A stretch of 64,000 nucleotides of DNA from Acanthochlamys bracteata (GCA_019914995.1 CM034142.1:1302001-1366000); one strand, 5' to 3'; numbered from the stretch's first letter, positions 1 through 12,483 are shown. Notes: a model not told the origin generated them from the letters alone. Made by a program: numbers and translations.

Positions 1-41
1 GGAAATTGGTTGTTTTAAGTCGATCCACATTACTTGTCTAG

Positions 42-2518
42 GCTGCAGCTAATAATCAACTAAGGGCAAATTATATTGGGGAGCCTGAGTGGGATAACAA
101 TACTGCAACATTTGAGATGAGCATTATTTCCCCTAGCATGCGTGGAGACTGGCAGTTTGCTAATGGTTATGGGTATGACAAGGCCAGAGAAGTTTTACAA
201 GTAAGTACAAATGGTTGCTTGTGTCATCTTTGGAATGATTCTCAAATTCTTTGTTTTGCACTTAATTTATGCTTACCACCAGAATCATAGAGATAGCTTC
301 ATCACAAAACAAGATTTTGCTTTCCTCTCGAGTGTTGGTATAAACACTGTAAGAATCCCTGTTGGTTGGTGGATTGCACAAGACCCTCCTCCAGCTCCTT
401 TTATCGGAGGATCTTTGGAATTTCTTGATAAGGCATTCAACTGGGCATGGTTGGTTCATCTCCTGATCGCTTCTGGATGGATCACATATTTCTCAATATT
501 TAAGATAATTCTGATGCTTGAAAGCTATGTTTGTTGTGTGCAGGACTCATAGCATAGGGTGCATCATTGATCTTCACACGGCGCCTGGCTCCCAAAATGG
601 AGCTGAACATAGTGCTAGCAGAGATGGCTCCGTAGACTGGGTTGCACCAGCACAAATCTCAAAGACTTTAGAAGTCATTACATTTTTAGCTTCAAGGTAT
701 GTCTCACTATTATGAACATTTTAATATTTATGACACCAGCAACCACTGGAGTGTCATGGATTAAGTTGAACAATAAATCTTATAACAATGGACCAAGCAC
801 TTTCAGATTCTGCAGGAACAGAAAGCCCATCTCGCTCCTTAGTGCAGCTGACTTATAATAGTCCCAACTTATCAAAGTTAAGAAATGTCTACAAAGGAAG
901 CTAGAATAAGCTGAAGCTTGAAACACGGGCTTGCATAGGTCTTATTCAAGCCTATGATGTACAAATAAAAATGTAGTAAGCCTTAATTCAGACACTCTCC
1001 AGCTACGATCAAACTTATGACATTACAAACAGATTCAAACATTTTTTGGCTGATGATAAATCACATTTATCTTTTGTATTTTATTATGTTTTAGTTTTCT
1101 AATACCTACCTAATTTCAATATAGATAATTGATACTAAGATTTTATGTTTCCTTTTTTTTGTTTTCCCCAGATATGGTAAACATCCTGCACTTCTGGCAA
1201 TTGAACTTTTGAATGAGCCTTCTGCAAGTGCGGTGGCACTTGATGTTTTACTCCCATTTTACCAGAAAGGCTACCAAATTGTCAGGTCATTTGCTCCTGA
1301 AGCATATGTCATTATCTGCCAAAGGATTGGCAATGCAGACCCAAAAGAGCTTTTTCGAGCAAATATTGGAGATTACAAGCTTGTGGTGGACTTGCACTAC
1401 TACAGCCTCTTTGATCCTATTTTCAACAATATGAGTGTCGATGATAATATTCAGTACATCTACAAGAACAGAGCGTCGCAGCTGCAGGCACTAACAAATA
1501 CAAAAGGGCCTCTACTCCTTATTGGTAAACACCTAGATCCTTAATTTATTTCCTATAGCACAATTCTGTTTGGCTAAAAGATTATCTTTTTGCCCACCTG
1601 TCAAACAAGAATTCAAACCAGATAACCTGGTGATCTTTATTCTATTTTGAATGGATGAAATGGTGTTAAGTGAATGGGAAAAGAAATGCATTAGGTCTGG
1701 AAGCTATTTCTCATTTCAACAATCAGAAGTTACCTAAATAAAACACTAACGCTAAGCATAATTCATACTCTTTTTTTTCTATTTTGTGATTTTCTTCTAA
1801 AACTGTAGAATTATGCAACTATGCAAAGTAATGATAACCTAAAGTTATACTTTTTTTTGGGTACCTTAGTAGTATTAAATTTCTTTTCAATACCATTTTC
1901 AGGAGAATGGGTGAATGAGTGGAAAGTGGTGAATGCCTCACTAGCAGACTACCAAAAATTCGGGACTGCTCAGTTGAACGTTTACGATACTGCCTCTTTA
2001 GGATGGACTTACTGGAATATTAAGAACGATTTGCTTCATTGGTCTTTTGAGTGGAACCTAAATAACGGTTACCTTCTCTATAACAGTATGTACAATTATC
2101 ACTTATCTTCTTCTAAAGTTAAAATTCATGTGCGCATTTTACATACAGCACTGAGAGTTACTTCAAGAAATATGATATAGTAGTATCATTGATTTGTTTC
2201 CTACTCTTCTTTGTTCTTTTTTTTTCCGCAGAAAACTCGTATCCAGATGGACCAGTTATAACAGGTACAGATAGAGGTTATGTTATTTATCTTTGCATAT
2301 AAAGAAATTGATATTATTGTTTGTAGGTTGTTTTTTGCTTTTGTTTTGTTCTTTCTCTTCATTGTTCTTTTCTTTTTTGTTTTCTTTTTAAAGGAAACAC
2401 GTACCCGGATGGCCTAGTTGTAACAGGTGCAGGTTTTGAAGATAGCTCACAGAAGAAAGTTGCAAGTAATTTCTTGCTTTTGTTTATGGCATATATAGTT
2501 CCTCTTTTTCTGTTGTAA
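42..2518 (+). CDS. Glucan 1,3-beta-glucosidase-like (GH5 exo-beta-1,3-glucanase), 3' part of gene, copy 1
   Basis: Secreted or surface glycoside hydrolase family 5 enzyme expected to trim beta-1,3-glucan in the cell wall. The window opens inside an intron; visible exons are 42-200, 283-449, 544-696, 1172-1524, 1903-2085, 2232-2264 and 2394-2518, all with GT-AG borders and one continuous frame. They encode the end of the fascin-like domain and the GH5 barrel: RIPVGWW, DLHTAPGSQNG, the acid/base Glu in LLNEPSAS, DLHYY, and the nucleophile Glu in GEWVNEW. Exon lengths 159, 153, 353 and 183 nt equal those of the downstream gene, so the two are tandem duplicates. Unlike that gene, this one has two small 3' exons coding related YPDG segments, then a hydrophobic C-terminal tail after a Ser/Lys-rich stretch, which suggests a membrane or GPI anchor. 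The 5' exons (signal peptide, start of fascin domain) lie outside the window. Confidence 0.92.
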
Positions 2519-3828
2519 TTAAACTGTAGCATTCTCCATTTCGTTCTTTCTTAAATTATATAAAACAGAACCATGATCCATTATACAAGTGACCCAATAT
2601 GGTCTTTTCTTTTTTTTTTTTTTTTTTTTTTTTGCATGGTAAACTATACTTTTGTTGATGGAATTTTCAGGCAGAATTCTTCTCTTCAATTTTACTTATG
2701 GTCCTCTTGTATTGTTCATGAGTTTTTGAAAGAGAAAAAAGCACTTACGTAAAGCTTCATTGTTTCTTAGTTAAGATGTTATAAAATATAAATTCTTAAA
2801 GAAAATTTCATCGTTTAACATTGTTGTAGTCAGAGATTATGATTTTTAGAAATCTCAATAACTTCTCCAACAACAAAATATTGGAAAAAATAAGGATTAC
2901 GGTTATTCATGAACTCATGGTTGTTTTACTTATAAATCATACCAGGATCGATGTGTCAATATAAATCAGCGCATTAGTTTTTAACAACATTCAAAACGAT
3001 AAAAAATAAGAGTCTTTCTCTTAAAAATACAGCCTCTGCTGCTGTGATGGGTTTTGAGGTAAAATACTTGAACCGCACGGGACAAGACTATAATTTCCTG
3101 GAGTAGAAATTGACCAATCCAATCCAAATCCAAAACAAATCTGGAGAATCTGATCGCATCCCTCTTTCCAAATTCCTTTCTTCGGTCAGCTTTCTTCAAG
3201 AATTGAACCAATCTGAAAGCAACCCTGGATAAAAAGCTATAATTCAGAAGAAGCAAGAATCACTAGTAAGTCAATAGCTTTATTAGTTTAGTGCATGGTG
3301 GTGGGAAAGAACCAAATCTGTTTGGTAGGTTCATCAATTTGATAATCAGCTTTTTGATATTTCTTTTCTGTCTTTTGTTTTTGGCAATTTAGCTTTTAGC
3401 CTTTATTTCTTGCTTATCTAGAGTTAAGTTAGCTACTTTCTACAAATGATAGTTAACTTGTGTATTTGTAAAAGGAATACATTTTGTGTTATCATAAATT
3501 AGTTGAGCTTTCTCTACATACCATTCATGTTCAAGAAGTACCCAAGTTCAGGATTATTACTTCATAGTTGATGCTTTCATGTTGTTTTCTACTTCTAATT
3601 ATAATACGCAAGAGAACAAACTGTGAAATAATAAGATTCCTTTAGGCTCCAATTAACAAAAGTAGAATCAAAATCAAGGAGTTCCTTAGGAACTTGAGGA
3701 GGTGAAGTGTATCCCACTTCACTCTTTCCATATCTTATGTTTTAATTTCTTCTCCTTTCCTTCAGCTCTTCAGCTTACCAGACTAGGATTGCAAACTAGG
3801 TAGAAAAGAAAATAAAAAAAAACAATGA

Positions 3829-3857
3829 GAGAGATAAAGAGAAGAGAGAGAGAAGCA
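3829..3857 (+). repeat. GA-rich microsatellite upstream of GH5 copy 2
   Basis: Imperfect (GA)n purine tract about 220 nt before the start codon. GA/CT tracts in plant leaders and promoters are bound by BPC (GAGA-binding) factors; a role here is only inference. Confidence 0.5.
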
Positions 3858-3953
3858 AGATTGTCTCTTTCCTTTTTAACTATTGTTTGGACACGGTGTT
3901 GAACAAGGCATAAGATCTTGCCCGTGATGACAAGATTACAGTGGTCTATTTGG

Positions 3954-3960
3954 TATAAAC
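3954..3960 (+). promoter_or_regulatory. Possible TATA box of GH5 copy 2
   Basis: TATAAAC about 115 nt upstream of the ATG at 4072, in the sense strand. Position is plausible for a plant core promoter, but a 5'-UTR intron further upstream cannot be excluded. Confidence 0.3.
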
Positions 3961-4071
3961 TTGGTGATAAGGAAAGCATAAAAGCTGCAGAAATTCTTCT
4001 CTTTTTTGCCTTCTTGTGGACCATAGGCGCCTCCATTCTTGCTCAATTGAGTTTGCTTGCTGGCTGTGGAA

Positions 4072-7000
4072 ATGTGGTTGAGGAAACCCTTACCCTTTTG
4101 TGTAATCTTGCTCTGCTTGGGGGTATCAACATTGATCACCAGATCAGGTGATGACCCATTTCAATTTGAGATGACTTTTATTTTACATCACTTACTTTTA
4201 TGGTTTGAGATGACCATTGCTTTCGTTAAAAATCGTATCTTTGATGTTTTATTTGCGTAGTAATGTCTAGAAAATTGGTGAAGACCCATTTCATTCTATC
4301 AGGTTATATGACCAGTTTTCTTTCAAAGTTCAAATTCTGGTAATTTTTTTATGGTTGGAGCAGTCCATGGATTCACAAAGGTGAAGGGTGTCAACTTGGG
4401 AGGGTGGTTGGTGGTAGAGGGTTGGATCAAGCCCTCTCTGTTCAATGGAATTCCAAATGGAGATATGTTGGTAAGATAGCATCGATATCGTTATAGATGA
4501 TGAAAATTTTCAACTAAGGTTGTCAATTCACAATGGTGAAGTGTATCAAGTTGATTCTCAAATATGGTGCAGGATGGAACCCAAGTGCAGGTCAAGTCAG
4601 TCACAATGCAAAAGTACATTAGTGCTGCCAATGGCGGTGGCTCGCTTGTGACTGTTGATCGGGATGTGGCTTCCCTCTGGGAAACTTTCAGGGTATGACC
4701 TCTTTACTCTGATTCTCTCAATTCTAGTAAAACACCATCAATGCTGCCAAAATGTTCAAATTTGCAAAATATCAATTTTCTTTTTTGTTTAAGCAATGTT
4801 TTATGTGGTTCCATGTCACCATGCACAAACTAGTATAATAATCATCTGAATGAAAAATGTATAATGACTACCGGCAGATTAGTATACATGTGACAGTCTT
4901 ATAATCATGAGTAGTAGTACATAGCATGATGTAGGAATTGGAACCAAAATTTTGATTATCTAATCTATGAATGATGTCTGACTTATGAGATCTTAATCTA
5001 AGGGCATCAAGACAACTTCAGGTGACTTAACTGGTGGTTGTGAAGAAGTTTCTTGCATGCTACGCAATCCTGAACAGTTTGCCATACAAATTTAAAATAT
5101 CAAAGAATATACTCTACCATTTTAATTCAACTCTTTTAGATTGATAGATATCCTTCATTGAAGCAGCTTTCTTCCTTATATAGTAGTTTCTCTGCTCTCA
5201 AAAAGTAGAAGTATCAGAAATGATCATCTTTCTTTTTCTAGTTATGGAGAGTGACGGAAGCTGAATTTCAATTCCGCTGCTTTGGTAGTCAGTTTTTGAC
5301 ATCCAGTGTCGATGGATATACTATTACTGCAACAGCAACTTCACCAGCCACGAAAGAGACATTTCTTATCGAGAGAAACAACAACAGAATACACATTAAA
5401 CTATTGAATGGAAATTATTTGCAGGTATTAATAACAGAGCCAACTTCACTTTAGCACGGTACTGCTTTAAGTCATCTATTTCTAAAAGAACGTCAATTGT
5501 TTACCGGGTGTGGTTTATATTTGACCTTCTTGAGATTGTAATTATGGTCTAGGCTACAACAGACAATCAACTCATTGCAAATTACAGTACGGTGCCTGAT
5601 TGGGATGATAATGCTGCAACCTTTGAGATGACTATCGCTGCCAATGATTTGCATGGTGATTACCAGTTAGCTAATGGTTATGGATATGAGAAGGCAAAGG
5701 AGGTGCTGACAGTATGTAACCAGTTTTCTCTTATGGGTTATAGCTCGAAATTTATTATCTTATGATCTAAGTTCTCTCTTATTCTCAACCAGAAACATAG
5801 AAATAGCTTCGTCACAGCAGAAGATTTTGCTTTCCTATCTAGTCACGGAATAAATACTGTACGAATTCCTGTTGGCTGGTGGATATCACAAGACCCTAAC
5901 CCTCCAGCACCTTTTATAGAAGGGTCTTTGGAAGCCCTTGATAAGGCATTCACATGGGCACTGTAGGTTTTCTTTTGAAAATTCCGAACTGCTATTTACC
6001 AAAATTAGTAAGCAGCACGCTTCTTGTAGACTGGACATCTGAAGCATGACAGGTTTAGTTTGCTTTTGGTTGCAGAGCTTATAACATAAGGTGCATTATT
6101 GATCTTCACGCTGCTCCAGGGTCACAAAATGGAATGGAACATAGTGCTAGTAGAGATGGTTCTGTCAATTGGATATCACCAGAAAACGTCTCAAAGAGTT
6201 TGGATGTCATTGATTTTTTATCTTCTAGGTAAGACTGCTGAGCAAGTTGGCAGATAGATACTAATCTAACTTAATTGCATTATTCAACCAACAGTTTTAA
6301 CTGGCAAATGTTCAACTTCTTATAGTAAGACTTGAATTGGCTTATGTTGCTTTTTACTTCAGGGAATAGGCAAGTAGGTTAAGTAAGAATTTTGTGGAGA
6401 AAGACCAAACTAAATTGCGTCATATTCCTAAATCTAAAAGGATGTTTGACGAGTATTTAAGGAAACTGAAGGCCCTTACAGGTCAAGCATAAATATAAAC
6501 GTAGAGAGAGTGTTCATGTACATTGTTGCATCACATGATATGCACCTGGTGATAAAACAAACTTAAGGCCTAATACTCAAAGTTGGATCTTGCCAAAGAG
6601 CATTTTATTTCTGGGAGAAGTAATACAGATTCTATTATTTGAGATTTCAAATTGGAATAAGAACTCTTAGCATCATTTCTGAAGGAACTCCCAGCATGAT
6701 AAACCTCTTGTGAGTTCGTATTTCTGTTCATTAATCATTTAGACTTCCTCTTTTTTAAATGTTATGGTGCTAAGATTGTGTTACTGTTTTATGCTTTCTC
6801 ATGTACAAAATTGTATCTAATTTTGGTTTTGGTAACATTTCATTCCTAGATATACAAAGCATCCTTCTCTTCTAGGAATTGAGCTCTTGAATGAGCCTTC
6901 TGCATCTTCAGTTCCCCTTGATGTTTTAATTCCATATTACACAAGAGGGCATCAAATTGTCCGGTCCTACTCTCCTGAAGCATATGTAATTATGTGCCAA

Positions 7001-8091
7001 AGGATTGGCAATGCAGATCCAATAGAGCTTTATCATGCAAATGTCGGAGATTCTCATGTTGTAGTGGACTTACATTACTACAACCTCTTTGATGCATTTT
7101 TCAACGGACTGAATGTTGAAGATAATATTCAATTTGTCTACAGAAACAGACAGCCTCAGCTGCAGGCACTCAACAGTGCAAACGGTCCTCTTGTCTTTGT
7201 AGGTATAACTTATTTGGTTTGGTTAATGTAGGTTTAAAGAAAGAAGCACTATTTTGGCAAATGATTGCTGTTTATAACTACCCTCGAAAACAAATTCCTG
7301 AGTATAAGTCGGTTTTAGAAAAACAACTGCACTCTCAATATCTCATCTCAAAAGTCAAAGCTCTCGCACACCTGAGTTGCCTAACTAATCTTTTCAGTTA
7401 TCTAATTATGAGAGAAATCAGTGTTCCATAATTTGATACCAAGTAAAAGTTAACGTTTATTTCTTCATAACATGAAAATTTTACTTTTTGCAAGTAAATG
7501 TGTTTGCATCCTCTAATTCAAATATTGTTCCCTTGTGTAATCATGAATGTTTACAGATTTAGGAAACTTGTTCTGACATCAATTATTTTCCAAATTCTGT
7601 AAGTTCTGATTTATGCTGTTATTAGTTTGTCATATGAGTTTGTTGTATGCCTTTCAGGAGAGTGGGTTAATGAGTGGAAGGTGACAAATGCCTCACAAGC
7701 TGACTATCAAAATTTTGGGAAGGCTCAGTTGGATGTTTATGATGCTGCATCTTTTGGATGGTCTTATTGGACACTAAAAAACGAAGAAGTGCACTGGGAT
7801 TTCGAGTGGAACATAAAAAACAGATACCTGCTACTTAATGGTATGTACTTTTCATGCCTTAGGAAATAACATAGTTTTTATGTTAGTATAAACAGATAAG
7901 ACAACTAATTTATGCAAATACACGGCATAACAAAGGAAGGCCACAATATTGAACGAGAAGTAAAAGTTACATGGCATTACTGATTTATCTATTTGCGAAT
8001 ATGTTGTGCAGGTAGTTCACAGATGAAGGTTAAAAGCAAATCCTCGCTTCTCCTTCTGGTATGTGGAGTCGGTTTGCTGTATCTACTCTAA
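4072..8091 (+). CDS. Glucan 1,3-beta-glucosidase-like (GH5 exo-beta-1,3-glucanase), complete, copy 2
   Basis: Ten exons in one frame: 4072-4147, 4364-4470, 4573-4692, 5242-5424, 5553-5711, 5793-5962, 6076-6228, 6850-7202, 7658-7840, 8012-8091, giving 527 residues. The ATG at 4072 starts a clear signal peptide (about residues 1-25). Then come VNLGGWLVVEGWIKPS, a fascin-like beta-trefoil module (roughly 60-210) and the GH5 barrel: RIPVGWW, DLHAAPGSQNG, LLNEPSAS with the acid/base near E338, DLHYYNLF, and VGEW with the nucleophile near E442. This order matches plant proteins named probable glucan 1,3-beta-glucosidase A. The last exon encodes a Ser/Lys-rich hinge and about 15 hydrophobic residues up to the stop, so the mature enzyme may be anchored to the membrane. 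It lies about 1.5 kb behind copy 1 in the same orientation. Function is inferred from family; both catalytic glutamates are present. Confidence 0.94.
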
Positions 8092-9257
8092 CAGGACAGT
8101 AAGACAGCTTTACCATTGTCTCAAGATCATCCTAACGAGCAACCCTTCTTTTTGTGGCCACCCATTTCTTGAGTTGGTTCGTTCACATGCAGCGGATAAC
8201 TGCAGAATTTTGCCTCTAGTTTCATCATTTCTTTTACAGGTTAGATCTGTAGTTTCTTATGTTCGCTGATAAGAAAATGTGAAAGCATCAATACAAATAC
8301 ACAAACATAAGCATGCTGTAATCACTTTGCGTCTTTTTCTCAATAAATTAAAGATCCCTTGATGCTTTTGTCATCTGGTGTTGTGTTTATAGCAACAGGT
8401 TACAATTTATAGTAATAAGTTTTCTTGACAACAATTTCAAATAAAATATATATTGCATAGGGATTAAGAATTCCTAATATTGACGGAAGTCAATTCCAAA
8501 ATTCCCAAAAGAGGGTATTACTAAGCTATATGCCATGCCATTTATGAAGGTAATTTCTTTTTTGTCCTAATAAATCCTGAAAAAGACATTTGCTAACTGA
8601 AGCATAATACAGGAATATAGAAGCAGATAGCATGTTTCACGTAGAGGAAGATTGAACAAATTAAAGGTTACTGTTCATGACTTCAGCATGCAAACTATAA
8701 ACATGAAACATGACATTGTTAGAAAATTAGAATTAAGACTTTATGCAGCAAGAAGTAGGTATTGAACAGTATGTATTCTATACATAGTGTATGGATTAAT
8801 TCCAAGGATTAGTTATTAAACTATTGCAAAGGTTCTGTATCCATGTTGTGAATGCATTCAAATTGCTGCTCTTATAAGGCAATCCATCTATGAGTTCTAC
8901 ATCTGTTCAAGGATTTGCGGAGGGAAGTGAAAACTACTTCTACTTCTATACCATAAGTGTTCTACTAAAACAATTCTTTGAAACTTCTATTAAGTTCTCT
9001 CTTAGGATGTCATAACATCTCTTCATGTAAGGATGTCATAACACCTTAACAATTCTTCATGTAAGAAATTCAGGAAAGCAAGCCAACTCAATGAATATTT
9101 TCATGGCTTCAAATGGTGAACCTTCAATGTAAAGTTACGGGAAGAATTCCACTATTGTCTACCTCATAAGATTTCTCTCCACAGGAAAACTTCGTGCTTG
9201 TGAGGTCACAATTTGTTAAAGAAAAATATGCAATCGGTCATTCCAGATATAAACTTT
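8092..9257. other. Gene-free 3' flank of GH5 copy 2
   Basis: Presumed 3' UTR followed by AT-rich single-copy-looking DNA. I see no coding segment or recognisable element. Confidence 0.45.
8342..8347 (+). terminator. Candidate polyadenylation signal of GH5 copy 2
   Basis: AATAAA about 250 nt past the stop codon, in a T/A-rich context. It is the first canonical hexamer seen after the stop; plant signals are loose, so this is tentative. Confidence 0.35.
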
Positions 9258-9510
9258 AGGGGGCGTTTGGGATTGCGTTTCCAAACGCTCCTTTTCAATT
9301 TTTCATTTCATATTTTTCAATATATATTTTATAAGTATTTAGAAAATTTATTTAAAAATTCAGAAAGTGTAAAAAATTCTACACAGTGAGATCTTTTTAT
9401 TACATATTTTTATTATTTATTTAGAAAAAAAATAGAGCTCGTTTTTCAAAAAGGACAAAAATATTCTTCATTCTAAAAAAATTCTATTTCATAAGCACTC
9501 CCAAACGTCT
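9258..9510 (-). repeat. AT-rich Tourist-like MITE, family 1
   Basis: About 250 bp framed by GGCGTTTGGG... and ...CTCCCAAACG inverted ends. The inside carries the family landmarks: AAAACGAGCTC (inverted here), a run resembling AATAAAAATATGTAATAAAA, and TTTATAAATATTTA. The same layout recurs many times in this window in both orientations. Confidence 0.6.
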
Positions 9511-9719
9511 TTTGCTAAGTATTTGTATTTGAACTCTTTTAAGTGATTCAATACTTATTACTATGAACGGCAATGTTGATGCCGTAGAATATTCGAAGGC
9601 TCTTCTTGAATCACTTTGAATATGTGCTGCATAAATTCTGTTGCGAAATTTTGCTGACTAAGATCTTTTGAACCATGATCTCGAAGACAACTGCCACCTA
9701 GTGATTATTGTCTGCATGC

Positions 9720-10118
9720 TATGAGCGACGGGCCCGGCCCACCGAGCAAAACGAACTGATTGGATTGGGTTGGCCCGCAATCTAAACTCAGCTTAGTTAT
9801 ATTTTTTATGATTCGACCCGATTTATTTATCTATTTTATTTATTATTTTATACAATAAATAAATATTAAAAATATTAAAATAATTTTATTATTTAAAAAT
9901 ATTTTTCTAATCAATTATTAATATTGAGCAAATCAAAAGACCGTTGTTAACCGGTCAACGCGCACATTAATCAAACCGACGGACTGTCTGACGGGCTGAT
10001 AATATCGGTCCAATACTATCTACTGGATCAGGCCGTTTGTTACTAGTTCACGGACTAAATGAGCCAAGGCCAAGCCATTTGGCCCGCCTGTTTTGTTTGG
10101 TCCGAATTTGTACCTCTA
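9720..10118. mobile_element. hAT-like non-autonomous element with GGCCC-rich ends
   Basis: The outer parts are rich in GGCCCGGCCC-type words and the middle is AT-rich. The right end GAATTTGTACCTCTA is the inverted match of the left end of the element at 13296. No clean 8-bp target duplication is visible here, so the left border is approximate. Confidence 0.4.
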
Positions 10119-11107
10119 TTTTTTTCTCTCTCAGTTTCTATGTCATAGACTATTGATATGACTAATCTATCTTCACCTTTAGGACAATACTTCTTCCCTG
10201 AAACAGGGATTTCATGTTGAAGGAGAACCAACAGGTAGCCATTTATTGAAGCAAATTTCAAGGAAATTGTCATGTAACACCAAACAACTAAGCCTCTGGA
10301 TTTGAAAAGCCTCAAAATTTTACCAGATAAGCGATGCCTGATTTAAGTACCATAAAGTTTCAGGTATGTTTCTTTGATTAATTTAAAAACTACTTCTTCT
10401 GAATTCTGAACTAGGTTGGGGAATTGAAGGTTTCATAGAACTTTGTATAAGCTCTAGAGCTTTCGCAGTTTTGTCATTCCTCAGTGCTTCTTTTTTGTTT
10501 ATAATATGATAGTTTTATTCTGTAGAGCTTTTGCTGATGGCACTCAAGACTGGAGTTGCATGCTCTGCTAATTGCTACAGTGTGCGTGTGGTATGTTTCA
10601 CATAAATTATAGTGACAGGTCTCTCTGACAACAAGTAGATATTAAGCATGTCTGGCTGCGAAGTACTTTACATTATTAAGCAAACTAACTCATGCAAATT
10701 GATCCTTTCTATACCTGGTTCAACTGTATCATAAAAGAAAGGATGAACATTTGACATGCAGCTTTGTTTTTAAAGATCCTACATTTTGTCTAAGCTCCCT
10801 TTTCATGAAACACCAGTACGACAAAGAACTTAGACAGAACACCCTTAGAAAGTCAGTTCACCTATTTGTTCATGGATTCATCCATCCAAGTCAGGAGAAG
10901 TGTAGTAGTTATCATACATGGTAGTCTTGTTCAATCTAATTAGTTTTCATAAAGAGTACTGCAGCCATTTCGCATATTCTGGTTTTCCAAAGCATTTATC
11001 TGGCAGCTTTTTTCCTGAAGAGAGTATTCGTTGAGGATCTTCATTGTCAATCATAGTCAGAAACCTGCAACTTAGGCAGTATTTTAAATGACCGTAACTA
11101 AGTTTCA
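10119..11107. other. Gene-free stretch
   Basis: Average-looking intergenic DNA with short open frames only. No domain, RNA gene or repeat recognised. Confidence 0.4.
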
Positions 11108-11370
11108 TGAAAGTAAAAAGTAATAAATATAGTTTTTTGAAAAATAAAGTTAAGTTGTGTTTAGTGTTTGTGTTTCAGTAGTTTTTAAAAGTGTATTGAA
11201 AATTGAAAGATATAATTGTATTGGAAAGTGTATAAATAAAAAAGTTGGAACTGAAATTTCGTATGTAAAAATAGAGTTTTGAATTTTTTGTATAATTGAA
11301 ATATATGAACTGTTTGAAACTCAAAATTTGGAAAAAATAAAATTACGGACGTTTGAAACACGCTCTTAAA
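11108..11370 (+). repeat. AT-rich repeat (family 3), left inverted copy
   Basis: Shares long interrupted matches, such as ATATAATTGTATTG, GAAATTTC-TATGTA and AAATATATGAAC, with the reverse complement of 12484-12775. It ends in GTTTGAAACACGCTCT, a MITE-like terminus. Confidence 0.5.
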
Positions 11371-11600
11371 GAGTTTTCTTATTTAGTTTGTACTCTTTTT
11401 TTTCACATAACAAGAAATGCTAGCTTATTGTTCTTCCAAGAAATGCGATGTACTGTATATGTCTAATTGCAAATGGAATTCCAGCTTCGCTGCGACTTCG
11501 CAAAACGAGACGATTTGAAGACTCTGGAATTTCACAATGTCTACTCCTGGAGTTCTATAAAGATCTCGATATGTCTTAGGTAATTGCTTCTAGTCATTTC

Positions 11601-11609
11601 GAAGAGAAG
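11601..11609. repeat. Left 9-bp target site duplication of MULE
   Basis: GAAGAGAAG, repeated exactly at 12247-12255 on the other side of the element. Confidence 0.6.
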
Positions 11610-12246
11610 CATAGTTGTCAAATCGGACCGACCCGTCCGGGTCGATTCGAAAACCGTTGATTCGGATAGTAAACCGGTTCGAATTTGCAAAAGAATCGTT
11701 TATACAATCGATCCGTTTCGATCCGATTTGACCCGTTTTGATCCGTTTCAACCCGATCGACCCGTCCATCCGGATCAAACCGGGTTGAAAAAATTTTAAA
11801 AGAATTAATTAAAAAATTTTAAATTGATGATATAGTTAATGTAAAAATAATTATTAATAGTTTTATGTTGAAAATTTATATGTAGTTTAGATTTTGCATT
11901 TGGATGTGATAATACAAAAATATAATTAATTATGTCTTATTTATAAATATTATTTATTAGTAATTTTTAATTTTTTATATTATAAAATATTTAGATTCAA
12001 ATATGTATACCTAAAAAAATTAGTTGTATCTTTTTTATGATTTATGTATTTTATAATTTTATCTTTTTCTAATCTCCTAATTTATTTAAATATTTTTTAT
12101 TATAAATTTAATTGTTATTATTATTGTTGGTGGTGGTAATGCTATGGTGGTAATACTTCAATTTTCGCTGTAATTATCATTGCTTTTTCGAGAACCGTGA
12201 TTCGGATAATTTTCTGGTTCGATATTCGGTCCAGTCTTATAACTAT
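11610..12246. mobile_element. Non-autonomous Mutator-like element (MULE), 637 bp
   Basis: Inverted ends: ATAGTTGTCAAATCGGACCG on the left, and on the right the reverse complement of ATAGTTATAAGACTGGACCG. It is flanked by a perfect 9-bp direct repeat, the length typical of Mutator transposition. The first 170 bp is packed with degenerate TCGGNCCGACCCG words and the middle is AT-rich. The open frames at 11584-11799 merely read through these repeats and are not genes. No transposase is present. Confidence 0.6.
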
Positions 12247-12255
12247 GAAGAGAAG
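12247..12255. repeat. Right 9-bp target site duplication of MULE
   Basis: GAAGAGAAG, exact copy of 11601-11609. Confidence 0.6.
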
Positions 12256-12483
12256 AAAACTTTGTAGTGGAATATTTTTTTCGTTGTGCTCCTTTTATTA
12301 GTATGGAATTATATACTACTTAGCTGGTAAGAAATATAGACTGGAGCAAGAAAAATTAGAGAATCTTGGTATTGCTTTTAAACTAATTTTATTTTATATT
12401 TAATTTAGTCAAAAAATAAAATTTATATTTTAAAATGTTTTATTATAGAAATGTTTTTATTTTATACTTACTCTTATGACGTA

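Larger units (their letters stand above)
2519..4071. other. Intergenic spacer between the two GH5 genes
   Basis: No coding segment is supported. It holds a long poly-T run near 2608-2632, then moderately AT-rich DNA and the presumed promoter and leader of GH5 copy 2. Confidence 0.5.

Noticed and set aside
11584-11799. Short frames on both strands rich in Arg/Asp/Ser
   Set aside because: They read through the TCGGNCCGACCCG repeats at the MULE end.
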